DNA from: Monoglobus sp964617455
GTDB lineage: Bacteria > Bacillota > Clostridia > Monoglobales > Monoglobaceae
Length of the DNA: 17,582 bases
Assembly: GCA_964617455.1 (NCBI GenBank)
Contig: CAZTYF010000026.1
Location: forward strand, 1-17,582
Direction: 5' to 3'
Within the stretch, counting starts at the first letter, position 1. Each line of letters opens with the position of its first letter. The position numbers and the translations under genes were made by a program. Below are positions 1-6,580 of the stretch, piece after piece. The notes under the pieces were generated by a model. The model did not search any database and was not told where the DNA came from. It saw only the letters and a program-made list of their open reading frames with translations.

Positions 1-10
1 TATTCTGTAC

Positions 11-137
11 GACAATTTTGTCGTGGGGGGTGTGACAGATTTGTCGTAGGTGGTGTGACAATTTTGTCATAGGTGGTGTGACATATTTGTCGTAGGTGGT
101 GCGACATATTTGTCGTAGGTGGTGTGACATTTTTGTC
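11..137. repeat. Six-copy operator-like array, exact 23-bp period
   Basis: Six copies of the 12-bp near-palindrome GACAnnTTTGTC begin at 11, 34, 57, 80, 103 and 126, exactly 23 bp apart. Ten to eleven bases close to GTAGGTGGTGT separate them. The first copy is the most symmetrical: ACGACAA and TTGTCGT arms around a TT centre (9-24). The exact phasing and the conserved inverted symmetry suggest binding sites for a dimeric repressor. The half-site TGTCGTA resembles the TACnACA/TGTnGTA operators known for the BlaI/MecI family, but that link is inference. Non-repeat sequence flanks both ends, so the array is complete in the window. The target could be the promoter at 185-193 or a gene to the left of the window. 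Plasmid-type iterons or a simple minisatellite are alternatives. Confidence 0.75.
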
Positions 138-184
138 CTCCATACGGAAATATGAAAAGACGGCACGCACCGGCACGATTTGTT

Positions 185-193
185 TGGTATAAT
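185..193 (+). promoter_or_regulatory. Extended -10 promoter downstream of the repeat array
   Basis: TGGTATAAT is a perfect TGnTATAAT extended -10 element. No good -35 hexamer lies 17 bp upstream, as is usual for extended -10 promoters. Transcription would start near 200 and read through the stem-loop cluster toward the flavoprotein gene. It lies about 48 bp past the last array copy, close enough to be controlled by proteins bound there. Confidence 0.5.
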
Positions 194-258
194 AGGGTTA
201 GGGATCGAAGATAGGGTGTTTGTTATGGGAAAATTCGCGGGAAAGAGGAGCACACTTC

Positions 259-315
259 ATGGCTCCCAAAAAGGCTTGCCTTTTTGGGAAAGAGGAGGAA
301 ACCCGAAGCGGGTGA
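259..315 (+). CDS. Possible 18-codon leader ORF (uncertain)
   Basis: ATG at 259 follows AGAGGAG (244-250) at an 8-base spacing and opens an 18-codon frame ending TGA at 313-315. The peptide would read MAPKKACLFGKEEETRSG. It is small, charged and has no recognised family. Codons 2 to 11 lie in the first stem-loop of the cluster at 264-363, so translation would compete with RNA folding, as in leader-peptide regulation. There is no run of one amino acid that would point to a classical attenuator. It may equally be a chance frame inside a structured RNA. Confidence 0.22.
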   Translation: MAPKKACLFGKEEETRSG

Positions 316-363
316 GACTTTCGCACTCCGTGCGGAAGCGAACAAGCGTAGGGATTTCCGACG
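264..363 (+). ncRNA. Cluster of four stem-loops; candidate structured leader RNA or small RNA
   Basis: Four hairpins follow one another. The first is a perfect 12-bp stem, TCCCAAAAAGGC (264-275) with its complement at 278-289. The second has ACCCG and CGGGT arms (301-313). The third has 9-bp arms, CTTTCGCAC (318-326) and GTGCGGAAG (330-338), with one wobble pair. The fourth has CGT-GG pairing with CC-ACG around one mismatch (347-363). They sit downstream of the extended -10 promoter and upstream of the promoter at 386-414. No T-tract directly follows any stem, so none is a textbook terminator. I do not recognise a known riboswitch or RNA family. It could be a leader, a small RNA or an interspersed repeat. 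Confidence 0.38.
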
Positions 364-385
364 TGGCGATGGGTTTAAATTTTTC

Positions 386-414
386 TTGACGATTCTTATA
401 AGATATGATATCAT
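386..414 (+). promoter_or_regulatory. Sigma-A promoter of the GltD-like gene
   Basis: TTGACG (386-391) and TATCAT (409-414) are separated by 17 bp. An overlapping TATGAT at 404 would leave only 12 bp and is less likely. A GGAGG ribosome binding site (427-431) lies 7 bases before the ATG at 439, giving a short leader for this promoter. Confidence 0.7.
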
Positions 415-438
415 ATTTTATAAATTGGAGGTGTTTTT

Positions 439-1692
439 ATGGCGTTTAATATTATCAGCGAGGCGAGGCGCTGTCTCCATTGCAAAAAACCCATGTGCAT
501 GGAGGGGTGCCCTATACATACCAATGTTCCCGATATGATTCAGATGTTTTTGAACGGAAAGATGTATGATGCGGGCAAGATGCTTTTTGACAATAATCCC
601 CTTTCCGTGGTCTGCTCTTTGGTGTGCAACCATGAAAATCAGTGTCAGGGCCACTGTGTCCTCGGCAGGAAAAGCCATCCGGTCCACATAAGCAGTATCG
701 AAAATTACATTTCCTCCGCCTATCTTGAAAGGCTTGAATACACGAAGCCCGAGCCGAACGGCAAGATGGTGGGCATTGTGGGCTCCGGGCCTGCGGGAAT
801 TACCATTGCCATAGTTCTCGCCAAGCGGGGCTATGATGTGACGATATTCGAGGCCCGAGAGAAAATCGGCGGCGTGCTGAGATACGGAATTCCCGAATTC
901 AGGCTGCCCAAGGTTATTCTTGAGAAATACAAAAATCTCCTGTTGGAATTGGGCATAAAAATAAGGCCCAACGCCACAATCGGCGGTGCCATAAGCATTG
1001 AGGACATCTTCCGTGACGGCTATGACGCTCTCTTTATCGGAACGGGAGTGTGGAAGCCCAACAGCCTTAAAATCAAAGGGGAGAGTTTGGGCAACGTGCA
1101 CTATGCCATAGCCTATTTGATTAACCCGGACGAATACAACTTGGGAAACAGCCTCAACATAATCGGAGCGGGCAATGCGGCGATGGATGTGGCAAGAACC
1201 GCCATAAGGCACGGGGTTCGTTATGTCACCGTGTTCAACCGAACCGATGAGGTGGCGGCCAGCAACCAGGAATATGAGTATGCCAAAATAGACGGGGTTA
1301 TGTTCCAAAACCGCAAAATCCCCGTTGAGATAAAGCCCAACGGCGTGATATTTGCGGAGGCGGACATCAAAGAGGACGGAAGCATCGAAAAAATCGAGGG
1401 CACGGAAAAACTCTATCCCTCCGACTCCGTGATAATCTCAATCAGCCAGGGAGCTCAAGACCAGATTTTGTCCCGAACCCGAGGCATTGACACCACAAAG
1501 CGGGGACTGCTCATTACCAACAAGTACGGCGAGACCACCCGAGACGGCATTTTTGCCTCCGGCGACATTGTCAGGGGTGCCAAAACCGTGGTGGAGGCCG
1601 TCAAGTATTCCAAACAGGTGGCGGACGCCATGGATGAATATATGCAGGGCTTAGACGACAAGGACAAGGAAAGCCCGGATGAGGAAAACTGA
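439..1692 (+). CDS. NAD(P)-dependent FAD/Fe-S oxidoreductase, glutamate synthase small-subunit (GltD/NfnB) family
   Basis: This 417-residue protein has the domain order of glutamate synthase beta subunits. Two N-terminal cysteine sets are visible: C12, C15, C20 and C24 (CLHCKKPMCMEGCP), then C59, C63, C69 and C73, which in this family bind Fe-S clusters. Next come an FAD-binding GSGPAG (115-120), a second Rossmann GAGNAA (243-248) for NAD(P)H, and the flavin-contacting FASGD (372-376). The family passes electrons from NAD(P)H through FAD to a partner such as the GltB large subunit, NfnA or another reductase. No partner gene lies here, so the acceptor is unknown. It is shorter than E. coli GltD (about 470 residues). 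The ATG follows GGAGG at 7 bases. The gene is monocistronic, with its own promoter and terminator. The family call is firm; the exact substrate is not. Confidence 0.9.
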   Translation: MAFNIISEARRCLHCKKPMCMEGCPIHTNVPDMIQMFLNGKMYDAGKMLFDNNPLSVVCSLVCNHENQCQGHCVLGRKSHPVHISSIENYISSAYLERLEYTKPEPNGKMVGIVGSGPAGITIAIVLAKRGYDVTIFEAREKIGGVLRYGIPEFRLPKVILEKYKNLLLELGIKIRPNATIGGAISIEDIFRDGYDALFIGTGVWKPNSLKIKGESLGNVHYAIAYLINPDEYNLGNSLNIIGAGNAAMDVARTAIRHGVRYVTVFNRTDEVAASNQEYEYAKIDGVMFQNRKIPVEIKPNGVIFAEADIKEDGSIEKIEGTEKLYPSDSVIISISQGAQDQILSRTRGIDTTKRGLLITNKYGETTRDGIFASGDIVRGAKTVVEAVKYSKQVADAMDEYMQGLDDKDKESPDEEN

Positions 1693-1712
1693 AGAAAAAA
1701 GAGACGACAAAC

Positions 1713-1741
1713 AAAGGACAGGCCCGGGGCTTGTCCTTTTT
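1713..1741 (+). terminator. Rho-independent terminator after the GltD-like gene
   Basis: A 12-bp stem with one wobble pair, AAAGGACAGGCC (1713-1724) with its complement at 1728-1739, closes on a 3-base loop and ends in five Ts (1737-1741). It lies 20 bp past the stop codon. It separates the gene from ispF, which converges from the other side. Read on the other strand the trailing T-run is weak, so it may stop ispF transcripts only partly. Confidence 0.85.
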
Positions 1742-1776
1742 CATATTCCGTTTATATTCCCTTTGCGATTTATCTC

Positions 1777-2268
1777 TCAATCCTCTTTCTCTGTAAGGGC
1801 AATCCCAAAGGCGGATATGCCCTCCTTGCGGCCTTCAAAGCCCATTCCTTCCGTGGTGGTGGCCTTCACGCCGACTCGGTCTTTTTCGATGCATAGGGCG
1901 TTGGCTATGTTTTCCCGCATTTGCTCAATATGAGGTGCCATTTTGGGGGCTTGAGCCACAATGACGGAGTCGATATTCACAACGGAATATCCCGCGTCTT
2001 TCAAAAGTATCCCCACGGTTTTCAAAAGCTCAATGCTGCGGGCTCCACGATATTTGGAATCGCTGTCCGGGAAAAGTTTCCCTATATCTCCCAAAGCCGC
2101 CGCTCCCAGCAGAGCGTCCATAATCGCATGGACCAACACATCGGCATCGCTGTGGCCCAATAGGCCTTTTTCGTAATCTATCGAAACGCCTCCCACAATC
2201 AGCGGCCGGCCCTCCGCAAATCTGTGAGCATCATATCCGATGCCCGCCTTGGTTTTTTTTTCGGACAT
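1777..2268 (-). CDS. ispF: 2-C-methyl-D-erythritol 2,4-cyclodiphosphate synthase
   Basis: IspF is the fifth enzyme of the MEP isoprenoid pathway. It converts CDP-methylerythritol 2-phosphate to the cyclic diphosphate and CMP, working as a homotrimer in the cytosol. The 163 residues match the family length. Metal ligands are visible as D13 and H15 (GYDAHRF) and H47. The HSDAD block (39-43) and the late TTTEGMGFEGRKEG segment are also characteristic. The ATG follows a GGAGGAGG site. The gene is last in the radA-carD-ispD-ispF operon, 54 bp after ispD. In some bacteria ispD and ispF are fused; here they are separate. Confidence 0.97.
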   Translation of the reverse strand: MSEKKTKAGIGYDAHRFAEGRPLIVGGVSIDYEKGLLGHSDADVLVHAIMDALLGAAALGDIGKLFPDSDSKYRGARSIELLKTVGILLKDAGYSVVNIDSVIVAQAPKMAPHIEQMRENIANALCIEKDRVGVKATTTEGMGFEGRKEGISAFGIALTEKED

Positions 2269-2322
2269 TGCTTCCTCCTCCCGGTAGGTTCTTCTTCGCC
2301 TTTGCGAAAATGCGCCGAGGTA

Positions 2323-3033
2323 TTACCGCTCCCCGTTTTTCAATATCATTTCCCCCATGAGCAAGTCTTCCGGGGTGGTGATTTTTATATTGGTATAATC
2401 CCCGATGACTACCTTGACGGGAGCATCGGTGAACATCTCCACGGCGGCGCAGTCGTCGGTAAGGTCCGTCCCCCGGCTCTCTGCCTCTCTGTGGGCCCTC
2501 ACAATGAGTCCGTATCTGAAAGCTTGGGGGGTTTGTATGGAAATCAAACGGCTTCGGTCCGGGGTCTCCGCCACGAATCCCGCCTCGTCTATCCGCTTGA
2601 CCGTGTCCTTTTGAGGCACGCCCACTGCGGCGGCGGAGCACTCGCCCCCTTGAATTGCATCTATCAGTTCCTCTATTCTCTCGGGTTTTATAAAAGGCCT
2701 GGCTCCGTCATGGATGAGGACGATGTCATTTTCCTCTCCCCTAAGCTCCTCAAGGGCAAGGCTCACGGAGCGCTGCCGAGTTTCACCCCCCGCAATCACG
2801 GCGGACACCTTTGAAAATCCGTACTCTCTCAAAAGTTCCCTCATGGGCTCCGTATCCTCCGGCCGAGCGGCGATGACTATTCGCCCGATTTGGGGCATAT
2901 CCTCAAAAACCCGAAGCGTTCTCCCGATAAGGGGAACACCTCGGAGCTTTATGAATTGCTTGTTTTTGCGGCCCTCAAGGCCCATTCGGCTGCCGCAGCC
3001 TGCGGCAGCTATCACAACCGACACAGAGTCCAT
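2323..3033 (-). CDS. ispD: 2-C-methyl-D-erythritol 4-phosphate cytidylyltransferase
   Basis: IspD joins CTP and methylerythritol 4-phosphate to give CDP-methylerythritol, the third MEP pathway step. The nucleotide-binding AAAGCGSRMG (9-18) and the downstream lysine K25 in KNKQF form the CTP site. HDGARPF, TPQAF and the TDD segment are typical of the family. I chose the ATG at 3033, preceded by GAGGGA, because it gives 236 residues, the length of the E. coli enzyme, and starts right before the first strand. An in-frame TTG at 3078 would add 15 unrelated residues and has no clear ribosome binding site. The gene lies about 51 bp after carD. Confidence 0.95.
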   Translation of the reverse strand: MDSVSVVIAAAGCGSRMGLEGRKNKQFIKLRGVPLIGRTLRVFEDMPQIGRIVIAARPEDTEPMRELLREYGFSKVSAVIAGGETRQRSVSLALEELRGEENDIVLIHDGARPFIKPERIEELIDAIQGGECSAAAVGVPQKDTVKRIDEAGFVAETPDRSRLISIQTPQAFRYGLIVRAHREAESRGTDLTDDCAAVEMFTDAPVKVVIGDYTNIKITTPEDLLMGEMILKNGER

Positions 3034-3084
3034 ACCGATTCCCTCGTGCCTTGGAATTGATTTTGTCCGATTCGGCAAGCGCCC

Positions 3085-3561
3085 TTACGGGAGCTTGCTC
3101 ATAAGCAGCTTTTCGATATCCGGGTATGTGGAATTTTTGGACATAATCAATTCGGATATCAGACTGTTTTTGGCATTGCTCAGCATTTTGCGCTCAAAAT
3201 TCGACAGGCTTTTTTTCCTGTCCCTCACAATCAGGGATTTGGTAATTCTCGCCACATCGAAGATATTTCCCGCTTTGAGCTTTTCGAGATTCTCCCGATA
3301 TCGCTTATTCCAATTGCATGTATCCGTACACTCGCAAGTGCCAAACTCGTCTATAACCTCATCTGCCTCACGCTCCGAGACAATATACCGAAGGCCGATT
3401 GTTTCTATTCGCTCCACCGGTATCTTTATCTCCAAATCCCCCAAACAGGGCTTGAGTATGAAATACTCCACCTCTTCGCCCATTACTTTCGTCTGCTCTA
3501 TACCTTTTATAACACCTGCTCCGTGCATGGGATAGGCCACTTTGTCGCCTACTTGAAACAT
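3085..3561 (-). CDS. carD: CarD-family transcriptional regulator
   Basis: CarD-family proteins bind the RNA polymerase beta subunit and the upstream edge of the -10 element, and so tune initiation at many promoters. The first 60 residues form the Tudor-like polymerase-interaction domain, opening with MFQVGDKVAYPMHGAGVI. The rest is the helical DNA-contacting part, with NWNKRYRENLEKLKAG around W84. The ATG at 3561 sits 7 bases after GGGGAG and gives 158 residues, typical for clostridial members. Reading further upstream adds 30 atypical residues. An unusual cysteine cluster (C76, C78, C82) precedes the conserved tryptophan. It follows radA by about 105 bp, sharing its transcript. Confidence 0.92.
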   Translation of the reverse strand: MFQVGDKVAYPMHGAGVIKGIEQTKVMGEEVEYFILKPCLGDLEIKIPVERIETIGLRYIVSEREADEVIDEFGTCECTDTCNWNKRYRENLEKLKAGNIFDVARITKSLIVRDRKKSLSNFERKMLSNAKNSLISELIMSKNSTYPDIEKLLMSKLP

Positions 3562-3666
3562 AAAAACACTCCCCACTCTCTCCGATTTCTCGGCGGCCGA
3601 CGCATTCTGCGCCGTATTTTGCGATTTCAACAGAGCCACTACACGAAACACATTGGACGTATTAAA

Positions 3667-5034
3667 CTAAAAGACGCTTTTTAATATTTGCAGTATGTTT
3701 GAGTATTGACAAACCTCGATGTCTTTGAACCTGTCCGCCGTCTCTGCGTCCGAAGGCGGCACTATGATTTTCTTAAACCCCATTTTTTCGGCTTCTTTGA
3801 TTCGGCTTTCGATGAATCCGCAGGAGCGGATTTCTCCCGCCAAACCAACCTCTCCCACTGCCGCCAAATCCTCCGGCACGGGCTTGTTTTTAAACACGGA
3901 TGCCACAGCCAGCAGGATTGCCAGATCCGCCGCAGGCTCCGTCATCTTGAGACCGCCCACCACATTGATATAGGTGTCATGTCCCGAAAGAATCAGTCCC
4001 GCCCGCTTTTCCAATATGGCCAGGAGCATAACCGCCCGATTGAAATCCACACCGGTGGTCATACGGCGGGGATTCCCGAAGATTGTGGGCGTTGCCAAGG
4101 CCTGTATCTCCGCAAGCACCGGCCGAGTTCCCTCCATTGTGCAGACAATGCAGCTTCCGGGGACGCCGACGGGCCTTCCGGACAGCATGGCGGAGGATGG
4201 ATTTGTAACCTCCGTCAGGCCCCGCTCGCCCATCTCGAACACTCCGATTTCGTTGGTGGAGCCGAACCTGTTTTTGATGGCTCGGATTATTCGGTAGGAG
4301 CGGCTTTGGTCCCCTTCGAAATAGAGCACACAGTCAACAATATGCTCAAGGATTTTGGGCCCCGCAATGGAGCCTTCCTTGGTGACGTGGCCCACCACGA
4401 AAGTGGCTATGGAACCGCTTTTGGCCGCCTTCATCAACGCAGCCGCCGTATCCCGTATTTGAGACACGCTGCCGGGCGCCGAGGTGAGGTTTGGGTTATA
4501 CATGGTCTGAACCGAGTCGACCACAAGGATGTCGGGCTTCTCCGAGGCCACATAGCGGAGAATATTCTCGGTGTTTGTTTCGGAATATATTTTCACATTG
4601 TCCGATTCCGCACCGAGCCGCTCCGCCCGAAGCTTAATCTGCCTGGGGGATTCCTCTCCGGAAACATACAACACGTTTTTGTCCCTGCCCAAATTGCTGC
4701 ATATTTGGAGCAATATGGTGGATTTTCCGATTCCCGGGTCGCCTCCCAAGAGCACCAAGGAGCCGGGCACAAGGCCGCCTCCCAAAACTCGGTCGAATTC
4801 CTCAAGGCCCGTGGTATACCGAGGCTCTTTGCTTGTGGATATATCTTTCAAATATTCCGGCTTGGAGTCCCCCTCGCCCTCAAAAGAGCGAACCGAGGCG
4901 GAACCCTTTGAGCCCTTGCCCGTTATGACCGTCTCTTCGACCATCGTGTTCCATGCGCCGCAGGCGGTGCACCTTCCCATCCATTTGGGGAATTCGTTTC
5001 CGCACTCCGAACAGACAAACACCGTCTTTGCCAT
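3667..5034 (-). CDS. radA: DNA repair and recombination protein RadA (Sms)
   Basis: RadA is a hexameric RecA-like ATPase that processes recombination intermediates and promotes branch migration with RecA. The 455 residues match the family. An N-terminal C4 zinc finger (C8, C11, C22, C25) is followed by the Walker A motif GDPGIGKST (98-106), a Walker B ILVVDS (169-174), the RadA-specific KNRFG (254-258) and a C-terminal Lon-protease-like domain of the RadA type. I chose the ATG at 5034, 7 bases after GGAGG, over the adjacent in-frame TTG at 5037. It is first in the operon, 81 bp from the -10 at 5115-5120. In Bacillus subtilis radA lies near ispD-ispF with disA and yacL between; here carD takes that position. 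Confidence 0.97.
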   Translation of the reverse strand: MAKTVFVCSECGNEFPKWMGRCTACGAWNTMVEETVITGKGSKGSASVRSFEGEGDSKPEYLKDISTSKEPRYTTGLEEFDRVLGGGLVPGSLVLLGGDPGIGKSTILLQICSNLGRDKNVLYVSGEESPRQIKLRAERLGAESDNVKIYSETNTENILRYVASEKPDILVVDSVQTMYNPNLTSAPGSVSQIRDTAAALMKAAKSGSIATFVVGHVTKEGSIAGPKILEHIVDCVLYFEGDQSRSYRIIRAIKNRFGSTNEIGVFEMGERGLTEVTNPSSAMLSGRPVGVPGSCIVCTMEGTRPVLAEIQALATPTIFGNPRRMTTGVDFNRAVMLLAILEKRAGLILSGHDTYINVVGGLKMTEPAADLAILLAVASVFKNKPVPEDLAAVGEVGLAGEIRSCGFIESRIKEAEKMGFKKIIVPPSDAETADRFKDIEVCQYSNILQILKSVF

Positions 5035-5114
5035 CAATCAACCTCCGAAATACCGACGGGGCTCAAACCAAAATGCCTATTTTCACCTTGGCCGAGCCAA
5101 CCCTACTTTGATAT

Positions 5115-5143
5115 ATTATATCACAAATGGCCCGATTTGTCCA
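5115..5143 (-). promoter_or_regulatory. Sigma-A promoter of the radA-carD-ispD-ispF operon
   Basis: On the minus strand TGGACA (5143-5138) and a perfect TATAAT (5120-5115) are spaced by 17 bp. Transcription would start near 5108 and reach the radA ATG after roughly 75 bases. No other strong promoter is evident inside the operon. Confidence 0.75.
5123..5140. promoter_or_regulatory. Inverted repeat inside the radA promoter, possible operator
   Basis: ACAAAT (5123-5128) and ATTTGT (5135-5140) form 6-bp inverted arms around 6 bp. They lie in the -10/-35 spacer and overlap the -35 box. A dimeric regulator bound here would block polymerase. The half-site resembles the array at 11-137, but the arm spacing differs. 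In an A/T-rich promoter this could arise by chance. Confidence 0.25.
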
Positions 5144-5289
5144 TTGATTTTTCAAAATATCCCGAAAAAAGTTTCGGAAAATCCTCCAACATACAAAATC
5201 CGTCCCTTTTTTCCCCGCCCTTTGGGCCCGGTGTGGGTATTGTATATATCCCGCCTGCATTTTGCAAAGAAAATTTAATAAATTTGCCC

Positions 5290-5318
5290 TTGAAATAGTG
5301 CCCCGAATGTTGTATAAT
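5290..5318 (+). promoter_or_regulatory. Sigma-A promoter of the glycosyltransferase-glmS run
   Basis: TTGAAA (5290-5295) and a perfect TATAAT (5313-5318) are spaced by 17 bp. It faces away from the radA promoter, so the gap 5038-5365 is a divergent control region. That gap contains the two promoters, the inverted repeat and a small hairpin (CCGAAA/TTTCGG, 5162-5177), and no gene that I can support. Confidence 0.8.
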
Positions 5319-5365
5319 ATTGGCAATATTGGGCTTTGGCGGCCTAAAGAGGGTGGGGTGCACTA

Positions 5366-6568
5366 TTGTTCAACAGGGGAATCATTGCAGATTGTTTGGA
5401 GCTCCCGCTCTTTTTTGTGGGGCTGTACTACGTGGCGGCGGCCGTTTTTTCCCTGATGCCGCCCCGAGCCGTGCGGAAGGGAGATGCCCTTGAGTTTGCG
5501 GTGATTATCCCCGCCTACAATGAGGAATCGGTCATCGCCTCCGCCGTGTACGGTGTCTTGAGCGGAACATATCCCAGGGACAAAGTTAGGGTGTATGTGG
5601 TCTGTGACAATTGCACGGACAAAACGGCCTCTGCGGCGGCGGCTGCGGGAGCCCGAATCATAACCAAGTCCGACGGACGGCCCAACAAGGCATTGGCTCT
5701 CCGATACGGAGCGGAGCGGATTTTTGAGGAGTATGAGCCCGACTGTGTGACCGTTTTGGATGCCGACAACCGAATGGGGGAGGATTTTCTTTGGGAGACC
5801 GCCCGCATTTTCACAAGAGGCTACGGTGCGGTCCAGGGCAGGATTGAGGCCAAAAATCCCGACGAAAACCGCCTGACCGCCGCCTATACTCTGTGGGAAT
5901 GCCTGGAGGAACGCATGGGGCGCTTGGCCCCCTATAACATAGGCCTCAATGTGAAACTGTCGGGAACGGGGTATTCTGTCCGCAGCGAAATTTTCAAAAA
6001 AATTTCGGATATAGGCGAAAGCCTTGCGGAGGATTTGGAGTACACCGCCCAAATGGCCCTGCTTAACGAAAAGACCGGGTATGCCCGGGATGCGGTGGTA
6101 TTTGACGAAAAGCCCCGCAAACTCAGGGACTCGATTTTGCAGCGAATCCGCTGGTCAAGGGGGATTGTCACCGCCCAGGGAAAATACGGAGGACGGCTGC
6201 TGCGAAGGGGGAAAATCTCGGACTGGCTCAGTCTCTACGGGGATTTTCTCGGAGTTTTCGCCTATGTTTTCTTTGGGGCGATTTCGATTTTCGCATCCCT
6301 TGACCTATTCGGAGGCGGAAATTTTTTGATAAGCAACATATGGACAAAGGTCCTCTGCTTTATCGTTTTGGAAATCTATGTGGGATTGGGGCTGCTGACC
6401 GCCCTTTTGGGTATTGTGCTTGAGCGCAAATCGAATCGGTCCGTTCCCATCTCACCGGTGGGTGTATTGATATATACGGTGACTTGGATTCCCGCCGGAT
6501 TGATTGGACTGCTCACCCACCATAAAAAGGAATGGTACCACACCGAACACAAAGGGTCGGGAGAATAA
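5366..6568 (+). CDS. Membrane-bound family 2 glycosyltransferase
   Basis: The 400-residue protein has an N-terminal hydrophobic segment (about 11-31), a cytosolic GT-A domain, then three membrane segments (about 290-312, 330-355 and 365-385). Catalytic features of processive-type GT2 enzymes are present: PAYNEE (49-54), DAD (132-134) for metal and nucleotide-sugar, GTGYSVR (200-206), ED (222-223) and QRIRW (259-263). The start is TTG at 5366, after a G-rich AGGGTGGGG stretch; no ATG fits better. It ends 12 bp before glmS, so the two are almost certainly cotranscribed. Glucosamine supply next door suggests an N-acetylglucosamine donor, and its length is close to that of IcaA-type transferases. 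No icaB-, icaC- or icaD-like partner is nearby, so donor and product are unknown. Confidence 0.88.
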   Translation: MFNRGIIADCLELPLFFVGLYYVAAAVFSLMPPRAVRKGDALEFAVIIPAYNEESVIASAVYGVLSGTYPRDKVRVYVVCDNCTDKTASAAAAAGARIITKSDGRPNKALALRYGAERIFEEYEPDCVTVLDADNRMGEDFLWETARIFTRGYGAVQGRIEAKNPDENRLTAAYTLWECLEERMGRLAPYNIGLNVKLSGTGYSVRSEIFKKISDIGESLAEDLEYTAQMALLNEKTGYARDAVVFDEKPRKLRDSILQRIRWSRGIVTAQGKYGGRLLRRGKISDWLSLYGDFLGVFAYVFFGAISIFASLDLFGGGNFLISNIWTKVLCFIVLEIYVGLGLLTALLGIVLERKSNRSVPISPVGVLIYTVTWIPAGLIGLLTHHKKEWYHTEHKGSGE

Positions 6569-6580
6569 GGAGGATATATT

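Noticed and set aside
11..137. CRISPR array
   Set aside because: The repeats are only 12 bp, and the intervening 10-11 bp are themselves nearly identical, so there are no unique spacers. The total period of 23 bp is far too short.
240..315. TRAP-binding GAG repeats upstream of the GltD-like gene
   Set aside because: Only about five GAG triplets occur, mostly as adjacent pairs without the 2-3 base spacing that TRAP needs. They look like ribosome-binding-site-like purine runs.
418..1308. 296-codon minus-strand frame opposite the GltD-like gene
   Set aside because: It is fully antisense to a confident gene and shows no family motif. It ends inside the promoter region of the real gene.
2295..2308. 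TTCGC/GCGAA hairpin between ispD and ispF
   Set aside because: It has only five base pairs, with no T-run on the minus strand. It is unlikely to terminate or regulate transcription.
3034..3078. N-terminal extension of IspD from a TTG at 3078
   Set aside because: It would add 15 non-homologous residues and has no ribosome binding site. The ATG at 3033 gives the usual family length.
6569..6580. glmS ribozyme upstream of glmS
   Set aside because: Only 12 bp separate the glycosyltransferase stop from the glmS start, leaving no room for the ribozyme. I saw nothing like it inside the upstream gene.
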